From positions 372,001-436,000 of the forward strand of contig CAWIGB010000038.1 of assembly GCA_963835375.1 (NCBI GenBank): a stretch of 64,000 bases of DNA, written 5' to 3'. Source of the DNA: Salinisphaera sp963835375 (GTDB lineage Bacteria; Pseudomonadota; Gammaproteobacteria; Nevskiales; Salinisphaeraceae). A program made the position numbers and the translations under genes. Each line of letters starts with the position of its first letter. The first letter of the stretch is position 1. This document shows, one piece after another, positions 26,717-35,258 of this stretch. The notes beneath the pieces were generated by a model. That model saw only the letters and a program-made list of their open reading frames with translations, had not been told where the DNA came from and did no database searches.

Positions 26717-26734
26717 GAAACTTGCGAGGCGCGG

Positions 26735-26763
26735 AGTATAAAGAAAGCGCGCGAATCGGACAA
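26735..26763 (-). promoter_or_regulatory. Promoter of tRNA-Thr
   Basis: Minus strand -35 TTGTCC (26763-26758), 17-bp spacer, -10 TATACT (26740-26735), about 20 nt before the tRNA 5' end. Confidence 0.7.
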
Positions 26764-26929
26764 CGGCTGCTCTGCGGGCTGCTGGGCGATGGAACCGTGA
26801 CCACGGGAAAGCGCTGGCAGCAAGGGTTGCATGCCGGCATACTGCGCCTCGAAAATACCGCAGTGATGCGCTGGCTGGCCCGCGAATGCGCGGGTCACCG
26901 GCGATTAAGCCAACGGGCCATAGATTTCA

Positions 26930-27019
26930 GGAGAGGTGGCAGAGCGGTTGAATGCACCGGTCTTGAAAACCGGCAGGGGTGCAAGCCCCTCGTGGGTTCG
27001 AATCCCACCCTCTCCGCCA
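26930..27019 (+). tRNA. tRNA-Ser (anticodon TGA)
   Basis: 90-nt class II tRNA with CCA encoded. The acceptor GGAGAGG pairs with CCTCTCC. The anticodon arm CCGGT-CTTGAAA-ACCGG gives anticodon TGA. A long variable arm (AGGGGTGCAAGCCCCT region) and the T arm GTGGG-TTCGAAT-CCCAC are present. It lies 83 nt upstream of the aldolase gene and may be cotranscribed with it. Confidence 0.95.
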
Positions 27020-27102
27020 TACAGAAAATTGCGCGTATTCGGGGCGCGGCCGGGAGCGCGCCGCGTCACCACCGTTATCACTACTATGGAGGAGAGAGCG
27101 CA

Positions 27103-28122
27103 ATGCAGCACCAGGTCTTGATCAATACGGCCCGATCCTTGATGACGCCCGGCAAGGGTATTCTTGCCGCCGACGAGTCGACTGGCACCATCAAGAAGCG
27201 ACTCGACAGTATCGGCGTCGAATCGACGGAACAGAACCGACAGGCTTACCGCAATCTGCTGTTCACGACCGCCGGCGCGGAAGAATTCATCAGCGGCGTG
27301 ATCCTGTTCGAGGAGACGCTGTTTCAGAAAGCGGACGACGGCACGCCGTTTCCTCACTTGCTGGCGGACAAGGGCGTGATTCCGGGCATCAAGGTGGATC
27401 AGGGCGCCAAGCCGCTGTCCGGCAGTCCCGAAGAAACGGTCACCGAAGGGCTGGACGGTCTGCGCGAGCGCCTGGCCGCATATGCTGAAGCTGGGGCGCG
27501 CTTTGCCAAGTGGCGCGGCGTGATCGATATTGCGGAAGACCGGCCAACTGACTACTGCATTCATGTCAACGCGCATGCGCTGGCGCGTTACGCCGCACTG
27601 TGCCAGGAAGCCGGTATCGTGCCGATCGTGGAGCCGGAAGTGCTGATGAATGCCAAGCATTCCATCGAGCGCTGTGAAGAGGTGACGGCGGCGGTGCTCG
27701 ATGCGGTGTTCGCCGAACTCAAGCGTCAGAACGTGCTGCTCGAAGGCATGCTGCTCAAACCGAATATGGTGGTATCCGGCAAATATTGTCCACAACAGGC
27801 CGGTATCGATGAAGTTGCGAAGGCAACGCTCCGCTGTTTCCGCCGCTGCGTTCCCGCCGCCGTGCCGGGCATTGTTTTCCTGTCCGGTGGTCAGGATGAC
27901 GAGGATGCAACCGCCCATCTCGACGCGATGAACCGACTTGGCCCGCATCCCTGGCCGCTGTCGTTCTCCTTCGGTCGGGCCCTGCAATCACCCGCGCTCA
28001 AGGCTTGGGGCGGACAGGCAGCCAACGTGCCGGCGGCGCAGCAGGCGTATCTCAAACGCGCTCGCAATAACAGCGCGGCTGTGCGAGGCGAGTACAACGC
28101 CGAGATGGAAGGCGCGGCCTGA
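27103..28122 (+). CDS. fda: Fructose-bisphosphate aldolase, class I
   Basis: Schiff-base aldolase of glycolysis and gluconeogenesis, of the animal/plant-like class I family. The 339 residues start MQHQVLINTARSLMTPGKGI. Motifs: ILAADESTGTIKKRL near 21, KWRGVIDI (second active-site Lys), NAHALARYA, PIVEPEVLM with the acid residue, and LEGMLLKPNMV with the imine-forming Lys near 219. A GGAGGAGAG site precedes the ATG at 27103; the upstream part of the open frame overlaps the tRNA and is not coding. The symbol is tentative. Confidence 0.93.
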   Translation: MQHQVLINTARSLMTPGKGILAADESTGTIKKRLDSIGVESTEQNRQAYRNLLFTTAGAEEFISGVILFEETLFQKADDGTPFPHLLADKGVIPGIKVDQGAKPLSGSPEETVTEGLDGLRERLAAYAEAGARFAKWRGVIDIAEDRPTDYCIHVNAHALARYAALCQEAGIVPIVEPEVLMNAKHSIERCEEVTAAVLDAVFAELKRQNVLLEGMLLKPNMVVSGKYCPQQAGIDEVAKATLRCFRRCVPAAVPGIVFLSGGQDDEDATAHLDAMNRLGPHPWPLSFSFGRALQSPALKAWGGQAANVPAAQQAYLKRARNNSAAVRGEYNAEMEGAA

Positions 28123-28144
28123 CATCGATGTAACGCATGGAGGG

Positions 28145-28177
28145 AAAGCCCGGACCGTGATTGATCCGGGCTTTTTT
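28145..28177 (+). terminator. Terminator after the aldolase gene
   Basis: AAAGCCCGGA (28145-28154), 10-nt loop, TCCGGGCTTT (28165-28174) and a T run. Confidence 0.88.
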
Positions 28178-28221
28178 ACGCGTACTCCCAGAGCTTGAGC
28201 GCAGGCGATACACTGAAGGCC

Positions 28222-30078
28222 ATGGATACCCAGGCCATATTGCGCGCCAATCCGCTGTTTCGGGACCTTGATCGACGCGCGCTGCGTACCATTGCCGCGC
28301 GGGCGGAATGGGTCGAGATCGGAGGTGGGGAGTACCTGTTTCGCGCAGGCGACAATAGCGACGCGCTGTACGTGATTGTCAGCGGTCGGATTCGCGTGGT
28401 TCGGCCGCGCGATGACGGCCCGTCGATGCACATGGGCGAGCTCGGTGCAGGCGAGATGGTCGGCGAGATCTCCATCATCCGCGAGCAGAAGCATTCCGCC
28501 GATGGTCTGGCCATGCGCGACACGCAGCTGCTGCGCATCTCGCGGGCGCAGTTCGAATCGCTGGTCACACGTCACCCGCAGGCGATGCTGCAGGTGACCC
28601 GGCTGATCGCGGATCGTCTGAGCGACATGTCACCGATGGCCAGCCGAGACAGCGTGCAGAGTGGGCGGACCTACGCCGTGGTGCCAGCGCATCCGGGCGT
28701 CGACGTGGCGGGTTTCTCGCGCGCGTTGTCGAGCGCGCTCGCTGCATACGCGCCAACGTTGCGCATCGATGCATCGCGCGTCGATACGGCGCTGGGTGCC
28801 GGAACGGCCGAGGCCGATCTCGGCGCGGGTGAATCGCACCGGGCGCTCACTCGCTGGCTGACGCAGCTCGAGGACCGTTATCGCTATCTGATCTATCAGG
28901 GCAGCGCAGAGCCCGACGCCTGGACACGCCGTGGGCTGCGCCAGGCCGATCGCGTACTGATCGTTGCTTATGGCGAGCAGCGACCGTTCCTCTCCCGCAA
29001 TCTCGCCTGGTTGGGGGAACAGGCGCTGCGTGCGCCGATGGAGGTCGTGCTGCTGTACGGCGAGAACGACGAGCATTCCGCGCTCGGATGGCGCCGGGTG
29101 GCACGCGCGAGTTTTCACCACCGGGTCGCGCGGGATTATCCGCCGGCGCAGATGGCGCGGGTTGCGCGCCTGGTCTCGGGTCGGGCGAATTGCCTGGTGC
29201 TCGGCGGCGGCGGCGCGCGTGGCTTTGCGCATGTGGGCCTTGTTCGGGCGATGCACGAAAAGAACATCCCGATCGACGCGGTGGGCGGGACCAGCATGGG
29301 CGCGCTGATTGCCGGCATGATCGCCATGGGGGACGACGCGACCGCGATGCTGGCGCGCCTGCGCGAGACGTTTGTCACCGGCAAGTATCTCAATGACTAT
29401 TCGCTATCGCGTATCTCGTTGATCACGGCGGAGAAATTCCGTCGCCAGCTGGGTGCCATCTTTGGCGACCGGCTGATCGAGAACCTGGATATCCCGTTCT
29501 ACTGCCTGTCGACCAACCTGTCGCGCAGCCTGCCTGTCGTTCACGATGAAGGGGAACTCGCCACCTGGGTCGCCGCGAGCATGGCCGTACCGGGCATCGC
29601 GCCGCCGACCGTGCATCGCGGCGAGTTGTTGGTGGACGGCGGGCTGCTCAACGCCATTCCCTTCGACACCATGGCCGAGATGGGGCGCGGGCACGTGATC
29701 GTCTCGGACGTCAGCAGCGAGTCGACGCTCACGGTGGAAATGGCCGACGATTCACCGACGACCTCGCTGCTTTCACTGGGCGCGGCCGGACGACACCTGA
29801 ATATGTTCCGCATCCTGTTTCACACCGCCACGCTGTCCAGCGATCGCGAACGCCGGGAGATCGATGCCCGTGCCGATCTGGCGCTGCACATGCCGGTCGA
29901 GGGCATCGGCATGTTCGACTGGGACTCGCTCGATGACGTGGTGTATCGCGGTTATTGCCACGCCGACCAGAAGCTCGACGAGTGGCGGGCCGCGCTCGAG
30001 GCCGCGGGCGAGCGGGGCGATGCGCTGGGGCGGCCGGCCATGGCCGGGCTTCGATCGACGCCGTTATCGACGGTCTGA
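28222..30078 (+). CDS. Cyclic-nucleotide-binding domain / patatin-like phospholipase
   Basis: Neuropathy-target-esterase-type protein. An N-terminal cNMP-binding fold (about residues 1-130, GEYLFRAGDNSDALYVIVSG and GEMVGEISIIREQ) is followed by a linker and a patatin hydrolase domain from about residue 325. The domain has the oxyanion loop GGGGARG, the nucleophile motif GTSMG near 355 and the second catalytic residue in DGG near 472. It has 618 residues. The ATG at 28222 has a GAAGG site; a TTG nine codons upstream is less likely. Probably a membrane-associated lysophospholipase. Whether the cNMP domain binds a nucleotide is not shown, since the phosphate-binding Arg pattern is weak. Confidence 0.88.
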   Translation: MDTQAILRANPLFRDLDRRALRTIAARAEWVEIGGGEYLFRAGDNSDALYVIVSGRIRVVRPRDDGPSMHMGELGAGEMVGEISIIREQKHSADGLAMRDTQLLRISRAQFESLVTRHPQAMLQVTRLIADRLSDMSPMASRDSVQSGRTYAVVPAHPGVDVAGFSRALSSALAAYAPTLRIDASRVDTALGAGTAEADLGAGESHRALTRWLTQLEDRYRYLIYQGSAEPDAWTRRGLRQADRVLIVAYGEQRPFLSRNLAWLGEQALRAPMEVVLLYGENDEHSALGWRRVARASFHHRVARDYPPAQMARVARLVSGRANCLVLGGGGARGFAHVGLVRAMHEKNIPIDAVGGTSMGALIAGMIAMGDDATAMLARLRETFVTGKYLNDYSLSRISLITAEKFRRQLGAIFGDRLIENLDIPFYCLSTNLSRSLPVVHDEGELATWVAASMAVPGIAPPTVHRGELLVDGGLLNAIPFDTMAEMGRGHVIVSDVSSESTLTVEMADDSPTTSLLSLGAAGRHLNMFRILFHTATLSSDRERREIDARADLALHMPVEGIGMFDWDSLDDVVYRGYCHADQKLDEWRAALEAAGERGDALGRPAMAGLRSTPLSTV

Positions 30079-30124
30079 TCGAGCTTCTGGCAGCCCGCGG
30101 TCATCAAGAGACTTGGAATAGGCT

Positions 30125-31273
30125 CTAATTGCGGAGCAGTTCCTCGATCAGCGCATGATAGATACCCGCCAGCTGGTCTACATGGGCCGCCTCGATATGC
30201 TCGTCGATCTGGTGGATCGAGGCGTTCAGCGGTCCGAGTTCGATCACTTCGGCGCCGGTTGGCGCGATGAAGCGGCCGTCCGAGGTGCCGCCGGCGGTCG
30301 AGAGCGTCGACGCTCATGCCCGCAATGCGTCGCGGATCGCGCGCCGCGCGGCATCGACCAACGCGCCCCCTTCGGTGATGAACGGCTCGCCCGACAGGCG
30401 CCATTCGATCGCGTCCGGATCGATGCCGTGGCGACCACAGTAATCGCCCACGACCGCCTGGATCGATTCGGCGCTCTGCAAGGGCGAGAAGCGCCAGTTG
30501 AATACGGCGTCCGCTTCGCCGGGAATCATGTTCTCGGCCCCGGTGCCGGCCCGAAGATTCGAGACCTGGAACGACGTCGGCGGAAAGAAGGCATCGCCGT
30601 CGTCCCAGCGATGCGTGGTCAGGTCGTGCAGCAGGCCGATCAGCCGGTGCAGTGCGTTGTCGGCACGCTGCGGATAGGCTACATGGCCCTGCCGGCCCGC
30701 GTACGCGAATGACGCGCGTTCAGGCTGCCGCGACGCCCGTTCTTGATCGTGTCGGCCAGTTCGCGGCTACTGGAAGGTTCGCCCAGCAGACAGTAATCGA
30801 TGTGCTCGCCGCGCGCCTCGAGCCAGCGCATCACGGCTTTCGTGCCTTCGATCGCCGGGCCTTCCTCGTCGCTGGTCAATAAAAACGCGAGCCGACCTGC
30901 GTGGCGCGGGTGTTCGCACGAAAACGCTCCGCCGCACAGACCATGGCGGCGACGCTGGATTTCATGTCGGCTGCGCCACGGCCGTACAGTATGCCCGTCG
31001 ACGATCTTGGCGGCGAACGGATCGTAGCGACCACTGTTCGGCCGGCCCGGCGGGCACGACATCGGTATGCCCGGCAAGGCAGAGCAGCGGCCCGGATTCA
31101 CCGGCCACCGCCCACAGGTTGTCGACCGCGCCGAAGCGCAGGCGATCGACCGCAAAGCCGGCGGCCTCGAGCCGCTCGGCGATCAAGTCCTGGCAGCCAG
31201 CATCTTCGGGCGTGACCGACGGGCGGCGGATCAGGGCGCGGGCGAGTTCGAGGGCCGGGGCGTTATCCGCCAT
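30125..31273 (-). CDS. dapE: Succinyl-diaminopimelate desuccinylase, with several apparent frameshifts
   Basis: Zinc amidohydrolase of lysine and diaminopimelate synthesis. The fragments read in order along the family: ALELARALIRRPSVTPEDAG, LCLAGHTDVVPAGPAEQW (zinc ligands), DPFAAKIVDG, RLAFLLTSDEEGPAIEGTK, YCLLGEPSSSRELADTIKNGRRGSL, then MIPGEADAVFNWRFSPLQSAE, TSDGRFIAPTGAEVIELGP and ASIHQIDEHIEA. At least five frame changes occur (first near 31035, others between about 31000 and 30300). The gene is essential in most Gram-negatives, so sequencing indels are likelier than decay. The start overlaps the arsC-like stop (TGATG). Confidence 0.82.
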
Positions 31274-31627
31274 CAGTGCCCGCCGATTCCGAGCGCGCTG
31301 GCGTAGCGCGTGTCGGAAAAGCCGGCGAGGGTATCGCCATCGGTTTCCAGAATCGGCCGCTTGATCAGCGTGGGATGCTCGAGCAGCACCGGAATCGGAT
31401 CGGCCTCGGCGGCTGCGCGCTGGTCGGCATCGAAATCGCGCCAGGTCTTGCTGCGCTTGTTGAGCAGCGCCGCGTCGCCCAGCGCATCACGCCAGGCTTC
31501 CAGGCGTTCGCGCGTGATGCCGTCTTCACGCACGTCCACCCAGCGATAATCCACGCCCGGCCGAATCCAGCCATTGGCGGGCGCGGCGGCAGGTGTCGCA
31601 GGTATTGATGCCGTACAGCGTGATCAT
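31273..31627 (-). CDS. ArsC/Spx-family protein (YffB-like), one apparent frameshift
   Basis: Thioredoxin-fold protein of the arsenate reductase-like family. The N-terminus MITLYGINTCDTCRRARQW carries a CxxC motif (Cys near residues 10 and 13). After DSAGRG an extra base near 31555 moves the frame to VDYRWVDVREDGITRERLEAW. The rest contains NKRSKTWRDFD and PTLIKRPILETDG, the conserved arginine region. The repaired length is 117 residues. It is embedded between dapD and dapE, the usual place of yffB in pseudomonads. It overlaps dapD (TAATG) and dapE (TGATG), so the three form one operon. Its substrate is unknown. Confidence 0.8.
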
Positions 31628-32452
31628 TATTCGACGTTGCGCAGCAGTTCGTTGACGCCGACCTTGGCGCGGGTCGATTCATCCACTTTCTTCACGATGA
31701 TGGCGGCGTTGATGCGAATAACGCCCGTTGTCGCGCGGCAGGCTGCCGGCGACGACCACCGAGCCGGCCGGCACTTCGCCGTGGATGATCTTGTCGGCTT
31801 CGCGGTCGTAGATCGGCGTGGAGGCGCCGATGAACACGCCCATCGAGATCACCGCGCCCTTGCCGACGCGCACGCCTTCTACGATCTCGGAGCGCGCGCC
31901 GATGAAGCAGCCATCCTCGATGATGGTCGGCGCGGCCTGGAGCGGTTCCAGCACGCCGCCAAGGCCGGCGCCGCCGGACAAATGCACGCCTTCACCGACC
32001 TGGGCGCAGGAGCCGACCGTGGCCCAGGTATCGATCATCGTGCCGGCGCCGACATAGGCGCCGATATTCACGTAGCTCGGCATGACTACCGCATTGGGCG
32101 CGATATGCGCGCCGCGGCGCACCATGGCCGGCGGCACGATGCGCGCGCCCTGTTTCCTGAAGGCGGCGTCGTCGTAGTCGGCGTATTTCGAGGGTACCTT
32201 GTCGAAATACTGCGTATGGCCGCCGTCGATCGCCACGTTGTCGCGCAGGCGGAACGACACGAGTACGGCTTTCTTGAGCCATTCGTTGACCTGCCAGCCG
32301 TCGGCGGTGGGTTCGGCGACACGGGCCGAGCCGTCATCGAGCATGGCCAGCGCGGATTCGACGGCCTCGATGATGGCCGGGTCGGCCGAAGAGGGCGACA
32401 GTTGGTCGCGGTTGTCGAAGGCGTCTTCGATGATCTGCTGTATTTCGGCCAT
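31627..32452 (-). CDS. dapD: Tetrahydrodipicolinate N-succinyltransferase, one apparent frameshift near the 3' end
   Basis: Left-handed beta-helix acyltransferase of the succinylase branch of lysine synthesis. Starts MAEIQQIIEDAFDNRDQ at 32452, where a GGAAAG site fits. The hexapeptide region VVMPSYVNIGAYVGAGTMIDTWATVGSCAQ is near residue 135 and SLPRDNGRYS near 245. An extra base near 31718 then shifts the frame; the expected tail (INAAIIVKKVDESTRAKVG...) ends at the TAA at 31629-31627. The repaired 274 residues equal the E. coli length. It lies 71 bp after the LysR gene on the same strand. Confidence 0.88.
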
Positions 32453-32523
32453 GCTCTTTCCGCTCACAGGTGCAACTAAGGCGCGGGAGTTTAACGCGGA
32501 ATGATCGCCCGCCGCAGCGCCGG

Positions 32524-33486
32524 CTATTCCGGCACAGGGGCTGCCGGCGCGCGTGAGGCGGCATGACGGCGAACCACGGCGGCGAACTGGTGCCCGGCTT
32601 CGCTCAGCCGCTCGCCGCGACGGGTGAGGATGCCAAACGGTGCCAGCGCCTCGCCGAGCGAGATCGGGAGCGCCGTGAGCACGCCGAAATCAAGATAATC
32701 CCGGACCACCGATTCGGCCATCACGAGAATGGCATCGCTGCGTTTGACCAGTTGGAGTGCGGCGAATATCGAGCCGCATTCAACCACGTCGCGCGGCGAG
32801 ACCAGCCCGCGTTGTTCGAGCTCTTTTTCCAGCGCCTGGCGCGCCGGTGTCTCCACCGGCTGGAGCAGCCAGGGCCAGTCTTCGAGCAGCGTCGCGAGCT
32901 GCGGCGTCGGTTGGCCGACGAGCGCATGGTCGCGGCGAACCACGGCGATCATCCGTTCGTTGCCCAGCGGCTCGAAGTCGAACTCGTTGTGCTGGAGCGC
33001 GGCCGAGAAGCGAGCGATCGCCATGTCGATCTGGCTGCGCGAGAGCAGATCCAGAAGTTGATCGCTGGTCTCGCCCATCAACCGGATGCGCAGCAGCGGC
33101 CGGTCCTGTTTCATCTCGATCACGGCCTGGGCGACGAGATCGGGTGCGGCGCCCATGATGGCGCCCACCGCCAGCTCGCCGCCGTCGCCGGTACGGTAGC
33201 GCTGCAGCTCCTCGGCGCAGCGGTCCAGCCGCGTGAGCGCATTATGCGCGAACGACACCAGCACGGCGCCGAGGCGGGTCGGCGTCACGCCCTTGGCATC
33301 GCGGGTGAACAGCTGGCTGTCGAAGGTGGTCTCGATCTCGCGCAGCATGCGGGTGGCGGCGGGCTGCGAGATATTCATCGCCTCGGCCACGCGATGCAGG
33401 TTGCGGCGTTCATCGAGCAGGCGAATCAGCAGCAGGTGTTTGTAGCGCAATCGGTTGAGCAGCGTGGTACGGGAAACCAGGGCCAT
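32524..33486 (-). CDS. LysR-type regulator, likely of L-rhamnose catabolism
   Basis: 320-residue LysR protein. The N-terminal winged helix covers residues 10-70 (RNLHRVAEAMNISQPAATRMLREIE) and the co-inducer domain follows from about 95 (GELAVGAIMGAAPDLV). It is divergent from rhmD with a 259-bp intergenic region containing two perfect inverted repeats, the typical LysR arrangement, so control of the rhamnose genes is likely. The ATG at 33486 has an AGAGG site. The effector is unknown. Confidence 0.85.
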   Translation of the reverse strand: MALVSRTTLLNRLRYKHLLLIRLLDERRNLHRVAEAMNISQPAATRMLREIETTFDSQLFTRDAKGVTPTRLGAVLVSFAHNALTRLDRCAEELQRYRTGDGGELAVGAIMGAAPDLVAQAVIEMKQDRPLLRIRLMGETSDQLLDLLSRSQIDMAIARFSAALQHNEFDFEPLGNERMIAVVRRDHALVGQPTPQLATLLEDWPWLLQPVETPARQALEKELEQRGLVSPRDVVECGSIFAALQLVKRSDAILVMAESVVRDYLDFGVLTALPISLGEALAPFGILTRRGERLSEAGHQFAAVVRRHAASRAPAAPVPE

Positions 33487-33547
33487 GCGATCAACCTCTC
33501 GGGCGCGGATATTTTTAATACCTTAATGCTATCGAATAGGCGATGTG

Positions 33548-33563
33548 TTCGACATTGGTCGAA
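33548..33563. promoter_or_regulatory. Inverted repeat, candidate operator
   Basis: TTCGAC-ATTG-GTCGAA, a perfect 6-bp dyad in the LysR/rhmD intergenic region, about 60 bp from the LysR start. It may be an autoregulatory site. Confidence 0.4.
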
Positions 33564-33630
33564 TCGGCTCGCCAAGCGGCATATCGCGAACTGATCCTCG
33601 TAAAAGCCCGAAGCCTCGTGGGTTTTAGAT

Positions 33631-33650
33631 ATACGATAACAAAAACGTAT
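33631..33650. promoter_or_regulatory. AT-rich dyad, candidate LysR-type operator
   Basis: ATACG, 10 nt, CGTAT (33631-33635 and 33646-33650), in an AT-rich island about 95 bp before rhmD. The position suits an activator site. Confidence 0.4.
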
Positions 33651-33745
33651 CGGATTTGATCTGAGCGGTATTGGTCGCGTGTTCCGACCGACTGTTATTC
33701 CAGTAGTCGATGCAAGACGCGGCTGGCGTAAACGGGAGCTCGACG

Positions 33746-34930
33746 ATGGCGATGCCGACGATCAAACAGATGCGCGCCTATACGGTGCGCGGTGGCGGGG
33801 CCGACTATCACGATCAGGGCGAAGGCCACTGGATCGACAGCCAGATCGCCACGCCGATGAGCAAGTATCCGGCATACCGCGCCAAGCGCCGCAGCTTCGG
33901 CCTGAACGTGCTGGGCACGCTGGTGGTCGAGGTCGAGGCCTCGGACGGCACCGTCGGCTTTGGCGTGACCACGGCGGGCGAGCTCGGCGCCTTTATCGTG
34001 GAAAAGCATCTGGCGCGCTTCATCGAAGGCCAGAAGGTCACCGACATCGAACTGATGTGGGACCAGATGTTCCACGCCACGCTGTTCTATGGCCGCAAGG
34101 GCATCGTGCTGAACACGATCTCCGGCGTGGATCTGGCGCTCTGGGATCTGCTCGGCAAGGTACGCGACGAGCCGGTGCACGCCATGCTCGGCGGCCCGGT
34201 GCGCGACGAGCTGATCTTCTATGCCACCGGCGCGCGGCCGGATCTGGCCAAGGACATGGGCTTCATCGGCGGCAAGCTGCCGCTCAAGCACAGCCCGGCG
34301 GAATTCGATGCCGGCCTGAAGGCCAATCTCGACCAGCTCGCCGACATGCGCGATCGCGTCGGCGACGACTTCTGGCTGATGTTCGATTGCTGGATGAGCC
34401 TGGACGTCGAATACGCCACCCGCCTGGCGCACGGCGCGGCCGAATACGGCCTGAAGTGGATCGAGGAGGCGCTGCCGCCGGACGACTACTGGGGCTATGC
34501 CGAACTGCGCCGCAACATGCCGCCCGGCATGTGGGTCAACACCGGCGAGCACGAGGCCACCCGCTGGGGCTTTCGCATGCTGCTGGAGATGGAATGCTGC
34601 GACGTGATCCAGCCGGATGTCGGCTGGTGCGGCGGCGTCACCGAGCTGATCAAGATCTCGGCGCTGGCCGACGCCCATCAGAAGCTGGTGATTCCGCACG
34701 GCTCGTCGGTGTACAGCTATCACTTCGTGATCACGCGGCATAACAGCCCGTTCTCGGAATTTCTGATGATGGCCCCGGAGGCGGACCAGGTCGTGCCCAT
34801 GTTCACGCCGCTGCTGGAAGGCGAGCCGGTGCCGGAGAACGGGCGCATCAAGGCGTCCGCGCTCGACAAGCCGGGCTTTGGCGTGTCGATTGCGGCCGAT
34901 GCCGATCTGGCGCGGCCCTACGAGCATTAA
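33746..34930 (+). CDS. rhmD: L-rhamnonate dehydratase
   Basis: Enolase-superfamily enzyme that dehydrates L-rhamnonate to 2-keto-3-deoxy-L-rhamnonate. Long stretches match the E. coli enzyme: GGGADYHDQG near residue 15, HWIDSQIATPMSKY, GINVLGTLVVEVEA-like sequence, FYATGARPDLAKDMGFIGGK, LMFDCWMSLDV (metal ligand), KWIEEALPP, QPDVGWCGG, VIPHGSSVYSYH (catalytic His) and DKPGFGV near the end. It has 394 residues. I chose the ATG at 33746 because it has a CGGGAGC site and the family-like MPTIKQMRAY start. Confidence 0.95.
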   Translation: MAMPTIKQMRAYTVRGGGADYHDQGEGHWIDSQIATPMSKYPAYRAKRRSFGLNVLGTLVVEVEASDGTVGFGVTTAGELGAFIVEKHLARFIEGQKVTDIELMWDQMFHATLFYGRKGIVLNTISGVDLALWDLLGKVRDEPVHAMLGGPVRDELIFYATGARPDLAKDMGFIGGKLPLKHSPAEFDAGLKANLDQLADMRDRVGDDFWLMFDCWMSLDVEYATRLAHGAAEYGLKWIEEALPPDDYWGYAELRRNMPPGMWVNTGEHEATRWGFRMLLEMECCDVIQPDVGWCGGVTELIKISALADAHQKLVIPHGSSVYSYHFVITRHNSPFSEFLMMAPEADQVVPMFTPLLEGEPVPENGRIKASALDKPGFGVSIAADADLARPYEH

Positions 34931-35258
34931 ATGCTGAGTGCGTGCCTTCGAGATGCAGCGAATCCAGTCGGGCAGGTCGCTGAGTGCCGGCGTTGCCAGA
35001 CGAGATCTGGCCGGAACGGGCCAGCTTCGCGCGAGCTGGTATCCTCGGCTACCGGATTTCTGCAATGAAGACAGCTGTTCGCGTTCATGGATGTGGCCGA
35101 GGCGCACGCCGTAGACGCCTTGCCGGGACGCGAGCTGATGCCGCTTTGGTGGGCCCATGGTCGACATCATGAAAACCCGACCCGACGACGCGCCGGTCGA
35201 AGTGCCGGTTGCGCCGGTGTTCACGCTGACCGAGGAGGGCGATGATGCGAGTCGTTGA
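34931..35258 (+). CDS. rhaM: L-rhamnose mutarotase, with several apparent frameshifts
   Basis: Interconverts alpha and beta L-rhamnose, supplying the anomer used by the dehydrogenase. No long frame exists, but fragments in different frames line up with the family: VRAFEMQ (34938), GQVAE, DEIWPERASFARAGILGYRIS (from about 35000, split here for quoting as DEIWPE and ARAGILGYRIS), AFMDVAEAHAVDALPG (from about 35088), PLWWAH, then MVDIMKTRPDDAPVEVP and VFTLTEEGDD (35160-35258). At least four single-base indels are needed. It lies between rhmD and the lactonase gene, overlapping the latter's start by 17 bp. It could be a decayed gene, but the indel pattern is like that in essential genes of the window. 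Confidence 0.78.
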
